Assembly: GCF_039548895.1 (NCBI RefSeq) | Contig: NZ_JBCLVG010000001.1 | DNA length: 64,000 nucleotides | Reading direction: 5' to 3' (one strand) | Source: Orlajensenia stereocauli | GTDB lineage: Bacteria; Actinomycetota; Actinomycetes; Actinomycetales; Microbacteriaceae | Made by a program: the position numbers and the translations under genes | The notes under the pieces: model-generated | Seen by the model: only the letters and a program-made list of their open reading frames with translations | What the model was told of the DNA's origin: nothing | Databases searched by the model: none | Shown: positions 31,301 to 38,460 of the stretch, in pieces | How the letters are laid out: each line of letters starts with the position of its first letter | Position numbering within the stretch: position 1 is the first letter of the stretch

Positions 31301-34262
31301 GGACGAGGACCGTCGATCCCGGCCTGGCCGCGACGACATCGGGAACCGCGATGGGGTTGCGCGAGCCGTCGAGCCTGGCGCTGATGCCGACGCGTACCGT
31401 GCCCGTCGCCCGGGATCCGAGGGAGTCGATGACGGAGTATGTGAAGGTGTCGGTTCCGGTGCTGTACTCCCCCGACGAGTACTCCAGCCAGTCGGCACCG
31501 GCATCCGTCACGGCGCCCTTCTCCGGATTCGAGTCCTCACCCAGAAGCTGCACGGAGTCGCCGTCAGGGTCGACGCCGACCAGGGGGACGGTGATGCGGA
31601 CCGTGTCACCGGCGAGCACCCGCGCCGTGACGACCCGCGGAAGCGGCGCCCGGTTCGATGCGCGATCGATCTCGCGGACCGAGATCGTCACCTCGCCGTT
31701 CGCGAACTGCCCGTCGGGGGCGTTCACCCTGTAGACCACCGTGTAGTTGCCCGGTGTCTCCGGCGCGAGGTAGCGCAGAGTCTGCCCCGACGCGAAGGCG
31801 AGGCCGCTCCCGCGCGGTCGCTTCTGGATCTCGGCGTCGAGGGTCAGCGGATCACCGTCGGGCTGCTCGTCGTTGGCCAACACGGGGATGTCGATGGCGT
31901 CGCCGACCCGCACCGATGCCGTGTCGGGGTTCGCGATCGGCACCTGCCTGCGCTCCGGCTGCGGAACCTCGATGACCGTCACCCGGCCGTCCGCGTCGGC
32001 CAGGCCGTTGCTCACCCTGTAGCCGAACGACGCGGTCGCGTTCTCGAGGGGGCGTGTCAGCGTGATGCGCAACAGCCGCTGCTCGAGGATCTCGACCCGC
32101 ATCCCGCTCTCGCGCGGGAGGTCGAGGACGCCGGTGAGCAGGAGCACACCGCCTCCCGGATCGATGTCGGTCGCCAGGACGTCGATCGTCGCCTCGCTCT
32201 GGGCCCTGACGAACGCCGTGTGCGGAACCGTGATGGGCACGAGGGAATCCGTTGGCCGGAGCGTGACATCGATGCGCACGATGCCCGATGCCGTCTCGAC
32301 CCCGTCGGTGACCCCGTAGTCGATGTAGAACGTCCCGGCGATGTCCGAGGTGAACTGGAAGGTGCCTGCATCGAAGTCGGGCACGATCTCGACGCCGGGC
32401 TTGGCAGGCACACTGGCGATCCGCACGGTACCCGTCCCGCCGTGGACGTGCGGAAGCGGCTGCACGGTCAGGCTCTCGCCGACGTGGCCGGCCGCCACGA
32501 ACGGATCGGCGATGATCGGCACGGTACCCGCCGGCATGACCTTCACGACGAGGGTGCCCGACCCGGTCTGCCGGCCATCGGAGACGGCCAGGCCGACCTG
32601 CACCGTGCGCGTGCCTCCGGAGAGGTCGGTGAAGATGACCGTGCCGTCGGGTTTGAACGCGACGCGGTCGGCTGCTGGGACGATCGCCTCGGACAGGAAG
32701 ATGGCGTCTCCGTCCGGGTCGAACCAGTCGGTCAGCACCTGGGTCGAGACGCGCCCCTTGTCGGGCACGGCGGCCCGGGTGTCGTGAAGCTGTCTCGGTG
32801 GCGAGTTCTCGTCGTCGCTGCGCACTGTCACGGTGACCAAGGCCTCGGCCCGACCACCGCGGCCGTCGTCGACCGTGTACCCGAACGTGACTGTCCCGGA
32901 TGCCGTCGACGGCAGGGTGAGCAGCACCTGCTGGTCGCTGCTCACGACGTCGACTCGTCCGGCGTCATCCGACGGCTGGGTGATCTTGCTCACGACCAGC
33001 ACATCGCCGTTGGGGTCGTAGTCGTTCGCCAGCACCGGAAGGGTGGTCGACCTTCCCGGCCTGGCTCCGAACTCGTCGTCTTCTGCGACGGGCTTCTGCT
33101 GGGTCTTCTCGAACTCCGGCTCGACCTCGGGATCGTCCTGCTCAGTGGTCTGCTGCTTCGGAGTCTGGTCGATCAGCTCGTCCCAGTTGTCGATCAGCCT
33201 GTAATCGTCCTGCACTGCCCAGGTGTCGCCTGACGCCGTGTCGTTGAGCACGACGACGCCGGCGTTCTCGCGGAATCGCGGGGTGAGTCCGCCGGAGGCG
33301 CCGCTCAGCTCTCGGGTCCGCGCCGTCGCCGTGCCACAGGCGCTCCAGGCGATGGCATCGGACCAGGCCGCGTAGCTGCATCCGCCAGCCACGATCGGAA
33401 CGCTCGGCGCACCGGCCCTGTCGGTGACGAGCGCCGACGGGTTCCCGCTGCTGATCGGGATGGACAGCAGGCCACCCCTGTGGGCGAGCAGGATGGAGGC
33501 TCCAGCGCTCGACGCCTGCTGCAGCTGAGCCTCGCTGCCGCTGGCCATGTACGGTGCCAGATCGATCGTCCCCGTCGCCAAGGCGATGGACCGGGACGAA
33601 CGGTCGAGCACCGCCCACGCGCCGCCGACACTCGTGACGGCCACGTCTGCCTTGGCGTCGATGCCCGCAAGCCGCTCGGACTGCACGACGGTGCCACTGA
33701 TCGTGTCGACGACGGACAGCGTTCCCGTGGCCGGGGTGAACGCCGTCATGCGACCGGAGTCGTCGACGCTCGTCACTGTGCCGGGGCCGAGGGAGAGCTG
33801 GGGCTCGGACGACGCGTCGAAGTCGTCGAGATCGCGTATGGGCTCGGTCCAGACTTCACCGCCGGCCGAGATCACGACCTCGTCACCGGCGATCCGCACC
33901 TCGGAGTCGTCGGCCGGCGGAAGCGGGACCGTCTCGGCGACCGTGCTCGTGGCCGGGTCGATGATGTCGACGGAACTGGTGCGCCGATCGGTGACCAGCA
34001 CAGTGGTGCCCGATTGCACGACGTCGATGTCGGGGTTGGCCGCTCCGATGACGGTGTCGAGCTCGAACACCTGCGTGTTCGCCCGCCCGACGACCTCATC
34101 GGAGCTGTTGCTGACCCAGACCGACCCGTCGCCCAGGTCGATGCGCTGGGCGGAGTACCCGCCGGACATGATCGCGACCGTCGTGATGAGGGCCGTGACG
34201 ACGGTCCCGCTGGTCGCCGCGATCACCCCGGAACGGTGTGCGCCCAGCCAGGATCGGATCAT
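28338..34262 (-). CDS. Giant surface protein with Ig/cadherin-like and fibronectin type III repeats
   Basis: A 1974-residue protein anchored by one N-terminal helix (about residues 12-36), the rest outside the cell. Residues 40-390 are beta-rich with propeller-like VxV...D repeats. From about 405 to 1465 come roughly eleven Ig/cadherin-like repeats marked by the VLANDxDPxGDxL motif, of which five or six are canonical and the rest degenerate. From about 1470 to the end are about four Fn3-like domains with several Cys pairs (for example TTCTLATP). There is no sortase signal. The ATG at 34262 overlaps the kinase stop (ATGA). It corresponds to the FN3 protein of the bifidobacterial PFNA cluster. 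Likely roles are adhesion, ligand sensing or a scaffold across the envelope. Confidence 0.9.
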   Translation of the reverse strand: MIRSWLGAHRSGVIAATSGTVVTALITTVAIMSGGYSAQRIDLGDGSVWVSNSSDEVVGRANTQVFELDTVIGAANPDIDVVQSGTTVLVTDRRTSSVDIIDPATSTVAETVPLPPADDSEVRIAGDEVVISAGGEVWTEPIRDLDDFDASSEPQLSLGPGTVTSVDDSGRMTAFTPATGTLSVVDTISGTVVQSERLAGIDAKADVAVTSVGGAWAVLDRSSRSIALATGTIDLAPYMASGSEAQLQQASSAGASILLAHRGGLLSIPISSGNPSALVTDRAGAPSVPIVAGGCSYAAWSDAIAWSACGTATARTRELSGASGGLTPRFRENAGVVVLNDTASGDTWAVQDDYRLIDNWDELIDQTPKQQTTEQDDPEVEPEFEKTQQKPVAEDDEFGARPGRSTTLPVLANDYDPNGDVLVVSKITQPSDDAGRVDVVSSDQQVLLTLPSTASGTVTFGYTVDDGRGGRAEALVTVTVRSDDENSPPRQLHDTRAAVPDKGRVSTQVLTDWFDPDGDAIFLSEAIVPAADRVAFKPDGTVIFTDLSGGTRTVQVGLAVSDGRQTGSGTLVVKVMPAGTVPIIADPFVAAGHVGESLTVQPLPHVHGGTGTVRIASVPAKPGVEIVPDFDAGTFQFTSDIAGTFYIDYGVTDGVETASGIVRIDVTLRPTDSLVPITVPHTAFVRAQSEATIDVLATDIDPGGGVLLLTGVLDLPRESGMRVEILEQRLLRITLTRPLENATASFGYRVSNGLADADGRVTVIEVPQPERRQVPIANPDTASVRVGDAIDIPVLANDEQPDGDPLTLDAEIQKRPRGSGLAFASGQTLRYLAPETPGNYTVVYRVNAPDGQFANGEVTISVREIDRASNRAPLPRVVTARVLAGDTVRITVPLVGVDPDGDSVQLLGEDSNPEKGAVTDAGADWLEYSSGEYSTGTDTFTYSVIDSLGSRATGTVRVGISARLDGSRNPIAVPDVVAARPGSTVLVRVLANDSDPDGGALAVTAVEPNSTNAAATASIDDDVVEVNVPADPGNYGFVYSIENPRGGTSSTFLTVQARTDAPLSRPIARDTVLTLSDVLDHETIDVDVLANVFFADGPATDLTLRVLPGFGSSAVVTRSERVRVEVGTRSQIIPFSVTHPDDPSITAYAFIWVPGHGDALPQLKRTAPRIQVDSGASVTIDIEDHVVAVDGRQVRLTDSGTVRATHADGSDLVVDDDTIRFRSAEKYFGPASVSFEVTDAVAGDEDKTRVATIVLPITVVPRENQPPSFAGGTIEFEPGQSKTIRLTGLTSYPYPDDVDELRYSVEDPAPVGFATPSIDGDELTLRADRNADTGSETSVTIAVRDDANDGSSGRIVLRVVPSTLPIAVPAADTAVAPRGTTTTVDVLKNDEATNPFPDTPLRVLRVSGLDSSSLPDGVSIVPSADKSTLQVSVGAEAAPVDTNLQYQIADATNDPSRYAWGTIRISVQDRPDPVTGLSVTSFGDGVLTTTFAAAGFNNSPISGYDVSLLSAATGDVVSSTACAATTCTLATPGNGVANAVRVRVTARNGIGSSDAAETSTAAWSDVVPPAPTGLTAAPLDGGLRIGWDAVGVPGGGTAVGSYVVAVGGVELGELAAADICSAGRCSIDQGGLSNGSTVAFTVSARNGAYPALSSWTSASGAGVPFGAPMAVSVDVVSDAGSGAVTVIWAPFAANGDAIQGYYVQRLADTAPGAALPDVPTGASGCSVSSPAPGTVSPPRGTVQSLPADAGSARFESLTADDTSYNFVVWGYNRAGCAATVVDGSVVRPGPGAITAIDASVEEFAYSQDLVVGGVSAGASTSAFQMRLVDAAGEPTTGAQDFSGTGIPRRQFGLSFGETIRFQVRGCTSWGSCGPWSGVAPTDPQPSLTWELPSRAYTPSDPDNGVTNSTWSWTNDPANGSGHPASYRCYVDGSEPQISVGVDPGGTSCAIPGLPPAAPVRLEITIDGLTRTYSQ

Positions 34263-35689
34263 GGCGAATCGACCGCCTCGACCGCGACGCACTTCTCCGA
34301 ACTCGGCGAGCCGGTGCGACCCTCCCGGCTGACGGCGACGGTGACGCAGACCTGCTCGGCCCCGGCTGCGGCGACGGCACTGAAGCTCGTCCCGCTCTGC
34401 GCGCTGGACTCACCGCCGGTGACTGTGACGAGGTAGCTGTCGCCCGTGCGGAGGCCGGGGTCCTCCCAGGAGAAGTCGACGGTCCGCTCGGATGCCTGAC
34501 CGGCGATGTTGCTGACCGTCGGGATGTCGGACGACGTCGACCGGACGATGGCGATGGTGGCCGTGACGGCGAGGCCGAGCACGACGACCGAGATGGCGAG
34601 CATCGCCCAGACCAGCCTGCGACTCCTGCGCTCGGCAGCGGCCTTGCCCGGGGTGTCGGCGCTGGTGCTGCCGCTGCGCCCCACCGAGGTCGGCGTCGCG
34701 GTCATGGTGCGGCTGACCGATTGCTTGCGGGTGCGCCTGCCGGCTCCCGCGGTGATCACGTTCGCCCCGCTGATGCGGGTGCGCTCCTCCATGTCGACCG
34801 CCGTCGCGATGGCCCAGTCGTCCATCGCCACCTCGATGGCCGTCTGCGGCAGGTCGAGTTCGGCCTCGACGGCCTGCAGTTCGCGGATGAACTCGAGCAC
34901 GCTGCGCTGGCGGTTCTCCGGGCGCCGCGACATCGCCCGCGACAACGCGAGTTCGAGGCGTTCGGGAACGTCCGCCCGTCCGATCGGCTCGTACCGGGCC
35001 TTCGTGATGCGGGCCATCAATTCGGCTGCGGTGTTCTCGGTACCGGGAACCTCGAACGGCGACCGTCCGGCGAGGAGCGAGTACAGGGTCGCGCCCAGGG
35101 ACCACACCTCGGACGCGACGGTCCCCGACACGTCGTCCTGCAGGACCTCAGGGGCGGACCACGGGATCGAGAGCCCGACGGCTTCCGTCGTCTCGGCCTC
35201 GCCGAGCGTCGCCGCGATGCCGAAGTCGGAGAGCACGGGATGCCCGTAGGCGGTCATCAGGATGTTCGACGGCTTGATGTCCCGGTGCAGCACGCCGGCG
35301 CGGTGAGCCGTCTCGACGGCGCTGGCGATCTTCACCCCGATCGACAGCACCTCGGGAACCGGAAGCGGGTCGGCACGGTAGCGCGTCGTGAGCGTGGCCG
35401 AGCAGTACTCCATGACGAGGTAGGGACGGCCGTCGCTGGAGACGCTGGCCTGGTACACCGTGAGGATAGACGGATGCGAGCTCAGCTGAGCCATGAGGTT
35501 GGCCTCGGCCTGGAACATCTGCCGCACCTGGTCGTTCACGACCTCGCTCAGCAGCACCTTCACGGCCACCTGCCGGCGCGGCATCGACTGCTCGTAGAGG
35601 AAGACGTCGGCGAAGCCGCCGGAGCCGAGCACGTGCACGTAGGAGAAGCCGGGCAGCGTGGGGGGCGTTGACGGAAGGCGTCGTGTCAT
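34259..35689 (-). CDS. Transmembrane Ser/Thr protein kinase with Fn3-like ectodomain
   Basis: A 476-residue Hanks-type kinase. The Gly loop is LGSGGFADVF, the ATP-anchoring Lys is in VAVKVLL (residue 44), the catalytic loop is LHRDIKPSNIL (RD kinase) and the metal loop is LSDFGIA. The usual APE motif reads SAPEVL. A linker leads to one membrane helix (about residues 355-380). The outside part of about 95 residues looks like one Fn3 domain with two Cys, not PASTA repeats. It is the first gene after a 142-base gap with its own promoter, has a strong GGAGGGAGGGG-type ribosome site, and overlaps the giant surface-protein gene. It matches Pkb2 of the PFNA cluster. Confidence 0.93.
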   Translation of the reverse strand: MTRRLPSTPPTLPGFSYVHVLGSGGFADVFLYEQSMPRRQVAVKVLLSEVVNDQVRQMFQAEANLMAQLSSHPSILTVYQASVSSDGRPYLVMEYCSATLTTRYRADPLPVPEVLSIGVKIASAVETAHRAGVLHRDIKPSNILMTAYGHPVLSDFGIAATLGEAETTEAVGLSIPWSAPEVLQDDVSGTVASEVWSLGATLYSLLAGRSPFEVPGTENTAAELMARITKARYEPIGRADVPERLELALSRAMSRRPENRQRSVLEFIRELQAVEAELDLPQTAIEVAMDDWAIATAVDMEERTRISGANVITAGAGRRTRKQSVSRTMTATPTSVGRSGSTSADTPGKAAAERRSRRLVWAMLAISVVVLGLAVTATIAIVRSTSSDIPTVSNIAGQASERTVDFSWEDPGLRTGDSYLVTVTGGESSAQSGTSFSAVAAAGAEQVCVTVAVSREGRTGSPSSEKCVAVEAVDSP

Positions 35690-35768
35690 AGTGGCCCCCT
35701 CCCTCCGTGCCCACGTCGGCAGACCCTGGACGCTGCACCCCCACCGCGCATGCGCCCGCTTCCCCCCA

Positions 35769-35774
35769 ATTGTA
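35769..35774 (-). promoter_or_regulatory. -10 element upstream of the kinase gene
   Basis: TACAAT on the minus strand, about 80 bases before the kinase ATG, in a 142-base gap after the PP2C gene. The -35 region is poor. It suggests that the kinase-to-FtsK genes can be transcribed separately from the FHA-PP2C pair. Confidence 0.5.
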
Positions 35775-35831
35775 GGGACTGGCGCGTCACGACAGACCCC
35801 CTCGAACGGGGCGCAAGACCCGGGCGCATCG

Positions 35832-36644
35832 TCAGTGGTCGTGCGGGTTCGGGGCCGCCCCGGTCACTCCGATGACGTCGACCACGATGACGGTGACGTT
35901 GTCGCGACCGCCGTTGGCCAGCGCGGCGTCGACCAGTTGCTTCGCGGCATCCGCCGGCGTCTCGGTCGACATCAGGAAATGGCGCATCCCGTAGGGCGTG
36001 AGCTCCTTGGTGAGCCCGTCGGAGCAGACCAGGATGCGCGAGCCCTCCTCGACGGCGATGAGCCTGTAGTCGGGGATGGGCGCCTCGTGGAAGCCGACGG
36101 CGCGCGTGATGACGTTGGAGTGCGGATGCGTCTCGGCCTCTTCGCGCGAGATGTGACCGGCGTCGACGAGCTCCTGCACGATGGAGTGGTCGGTGGTGAG
36201 CTGCTCGAGCACGCCGTGCGAGAGCAGGTAGACGCGAGAATCGCCGATGTTGAACACGAGCCAGGCGAGTCCGGCCGTGGTCTGGGTGAGGGCGACGCCG
36301 GTGACGGTCGTCCCGGTGCCGGAGTCCGTGACGCCGCCGCCGCGACCCATGTCGTCGACTGCGAGGCGCAGCGACTGCTCGATGCCGGCGGTGTCGGCCG
36401 TCGGACGCCCTCCGTGCTCGGCGAGACGCGTGACGACGGCGGCGCTGGCGAAGTCGCCCGCCGTGTGCCCGCCCATGCCGTCGGCGACGGCGAAGACCGG
36501 CGCCTGCGCCATGTAGCTGTCCTCGTTCGCCTCGCGGCGGTGCCCGGTGTCAGTGATCGCGGCCCACGCCAGCGTCACAGCGGCGTCGACCGCACCCGGG
36601 ATCTGCGCTGTGTACTCGGGCGTGCCCTGACCGATCTGCGTCAC
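35832..36644 (-). CDS. PP2C-family Ser/Thr protein phosphatase
   Basis: A 270-residue metal-dependent phosphatase expected to reverse the kinase encoded next to it. Metal-binding motifs REANEDS, VADGMGGHTAG and the C-terminal GGRDNVTVIV are all in place, so it should be active. It is soluble, without a membrane segment. The GTG start overlaps the FHA gene stop (GTGA). Kinase, phosphatase and FHA reader side by side form a complete phosphorylation loop. Confidence 0.95.
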   Translation of the reverse strand: MTQIGQGTPEYTAQIPGAVDAAVTLAWAAITDTGHRREANEDSYMAQAPVFAVADGMGGHTAGDFASAAVVTRLAEHGGRPTADTAGIEQSLRLAVDDMGRGGGVTDSGTGTTVTGVALTQTTAGLAWLVFNIGDSRVYLLSHGVLEQLTTDHSIVQELVDAGHISREEAETHPHSNVITRAVGFHEAPIPDYRLIAVEEGSRILVCSDGLTKELTPYGMRHFLMSTETPADAAKQLVDAALANGGRDNVTVIVVDVIGVTGAAPNPHDH

Positions 36645-37801
36645 GTCCTCGGCCTTCTCGTCGTCGGGGGGTCGGTGGAGAGCTCTCGGGAGTCCTCCAG
36701 CGCGGATATCGTCACGATTGTACCGTCACCGATGTGCACCATCGTTCCGACGCTCACCACCATCGACTGCCCGGGGCGCAGACGGATGCGGTCGGCATGG
36801 GGCGGAACGATGAAGGTTCCGTTGGTCGAGCGCTGGTCCGTCACCACGACGACGTCGCCCTCGCGACGGATCTCCACATGCGTCGCAGACACCTCGCGGC
36901 TCGGGGACGGCACATCGACGAGGCGCACGTGCTCGCCCACGGCCGGCACGCGCCCGAGGCGGGGACGCCGACCGATCAGGTAGACGGCATCGAGCTCGCG
37001 CTCATCGCCCTGGCCGATCCTCAGTCCGAAGCGGGGGCGTGGGCCGGGCTCCGGATGCTGCTCGTCTGTCGGTTGCGTCACAGGCTGGCGCTCGGCCATG
37101 GGGCGTTGCTCCGGCGCCGGCTCGACCTGCGGCTCGGCTGCCGGAACCGGCTCTCCGGCTGCGGCATCCGGTGTCAGCTCATGGCGACGGGGCCGCAGCA
37201 CGGTGTCGTGCTCGGCGAGCCTGCGGGGGCGGTGCACCGTGTCACCGACCGGCGCGGCGCCAGCGTCGGGAGGACTCCGGACTTCGGCATCCGATCGCCC
37301 ACCGACCTCGACAGCCGGCGGCTCCCCCGGCTGCCAGTCCAGCCTGGCCGCCATGCTCGGACCGCGCCCGACCGGCTCCCCGGTTCCGATCTCGGCGGGC
37401 CGGGGCACACCGGAACCGTCTTCGGCGATGACGATGGCCGTCACCGCGCGGAAGTCGGCCAGCAGCCAGGGCCTGATGCCGCGATCGCTGAAGCGGCGCG
37501 ATCCGCCGACGGAGTACACGTCGACGACCACGTCTCCCCGAACGACCCCCGAGACGGGAATGCCATCGCCGTCCGACGGTGCACCGGCGACGACGAGGGC
37601 GAAGCTCGCCACGGCGCCCTCGCCTCCCAGGGGGATCAGCGAGACGAGTTCCTCGACGGTGACCGTGCGGGAGGCGCGTTCGTTCAGTGCGGCGACGACG
37701 GCAGGGTCCGTTCCGGCCGGAACAGCAGCGACGAAGTGCTCACCGACGATGAAGGTCCAGCGGGACTGCGTGGCATCGTGCACGACATGGGCTCGACCCA
37801 C
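36641..37801 (-). CDS. FHA-domain protein
   Basis: A 386-residue cytoplasmic protein. The N-terminal half (about residues 1-160) is an unrecognised domain with conserved-looking GIRPWLLADF. A long Pro/Glu/Gln-rich linker follows (about residues 160-255), then a C-terminal FHA domain (to about 365) with LIGRRP, the Ser-x-x-His motif VSATHVEI and STNGT. The GTG at 37801 is chosen because GGAGGG lies 5 bases upstream. An ATG at 37846 is also in frame but lacks a good site. It is the first gene of the PFNA-like block and probably a substrate or reader of the kinase. Confidence 0.87.
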   Translation of the reverse strand: MGRAHVVHDATQSRWTFIVGEHFVAAVPAGTDPAVVAALNERASRTVTVEELVSLIPLGGEGAVASFALVVAGAPSDGDGIPVSGVVRGDVVVDVYSVGGSRRFSDRGIRPWLLADFRAVTAIVIAEDGSGVPRPAEIGTGEPVGRGPSMAARLDWQPGEPPAVEVGGRSDAEVRSPPDAGAAPVGDTVHRPRRLAEHDTVLRPRRHELTPDAAAGEPVPAAEPQVEPAPEQRPMAERQPVTQPTDEQHPEPGPRPRFGLRIGQGDERELDAVYLIGRRPRLGRVPAVGEHVRLVDVPSPSREVSATHVEIRREGDVVVVTDQRSTNGTFIVPPHADRIRLRPGQSMVVSVGTMVHIGDGTIVTISALEDSRELSTDPPTTRRPRT

Positions 37802-37885
37802 CTCAGCCCTCCGCCCGGTGGTCGACGACGACCCTCCTCTGCGCATGCACGCTCATGCCCCCATGCTAGCGGGCGCGTACCTGGT

Positions 37886-37971
37886 GGATTCGGCATGAAG
37901 CATGGAATCCGCAGCAACTCTCGGTTCAATCGACGGATTCCCTTGCCGTCGGCCCACCACACTGCCAGAAT
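37886..37971 (+). promoter_or_regulatory. Promoter and probable Lrp operator of the polyamine catabolic operon
   Basis: TTGCCG (37943-37948), a 17-base spacer and CAGAAT (37966-37971), then 6 bases to the ATG, give a leaderless promoter. Upstream are three GGATTC-type half-sites: GGATTC 37886-37891, GAATCC 37905-37910 and GGATTC 37935-37940. The last two extend to perfect 8-bp arms, GGAATCCG and CGGATTCC, which abut the -35. This is likely the site for autoregulation by the Lrp protein. Confidence 0.6.
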
Positions 37972-37977
37972 CGAGCA

Positions 37978-38460
37978 ATGAGCACCCAGCCTCGTGCGAC
38001 GCCACCGAAGCCCATGCATCTCGACGACGTCTCCAAGGCGATCATCGAGCAGCTGCAGACGGACGGACGCCGCTCCTACGCCGAGATCGGCAAGGCCGTG
38101 GGCCTCAGTGAGGCCGCAGTGCGCCAACGGGTGCAGAAGCTCACTGATTCCGGTGTCATGCAGGTCGTGGCCGTGACGGATCCGATGCAACTCGGGTTCT
38201 ACCGTCAGGCCATGGTGGGCGTCCGCGCCTCGGGCGACACCCGTGACCTGGCCGACAGACTGGCCGCTCTCCCCGAGGTCGACTACGTCGTTCTCACCGC
38301 GGGGAGCTTCGACATCCTGGTCGAAGTCGTGTGCGAGAACGACGAGGAGCTGATATCCCTTCTGAACTCGAGGATCCGCAGTCTCGAAGGGGTGCTCAGC
38401 ACCGAGACCTTCGTCTATCTCAAACTCCACAAACAGCTCTACAACTGGGGAACACGATGA
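37978..38460 (+). CDS. Lrp/AsnC family transcriptional regulator
   Basis: A 160-residue DNA-binding protein. An N-terminal winged helix-turn-helix (about residues 14-62, SYAEIGKAVGLSEAAVRQRV) is followed by the RAM/ligand-binding domain (about residues 75-152, VVLTAGSFDILVEVVC). It is the first gene of an operon with an aminotransferase (ATGA overlap) and an oxidase, so it probably senses an amine or amino acid and controls their breakdown. Its promoter is leaderless and carries a palindrome fit for Lrp. The same half-site appears in the ald/importer control region. Confidence 0.93.
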   Translation: MSTQPRATPPKPMHLDDVSKAIIEQLQTDGRRSYAEIGKAVGLSEAAVRQRVQKLTDSGVMQVVAVTDPMQLGFYRQAMVGVRASGDTRDLADRLAALPEVDYVVLTAGSFDILVEVVCENDEELISLLNSRIRSLEGVLSTETFVYLKLHKQLYNWGTR

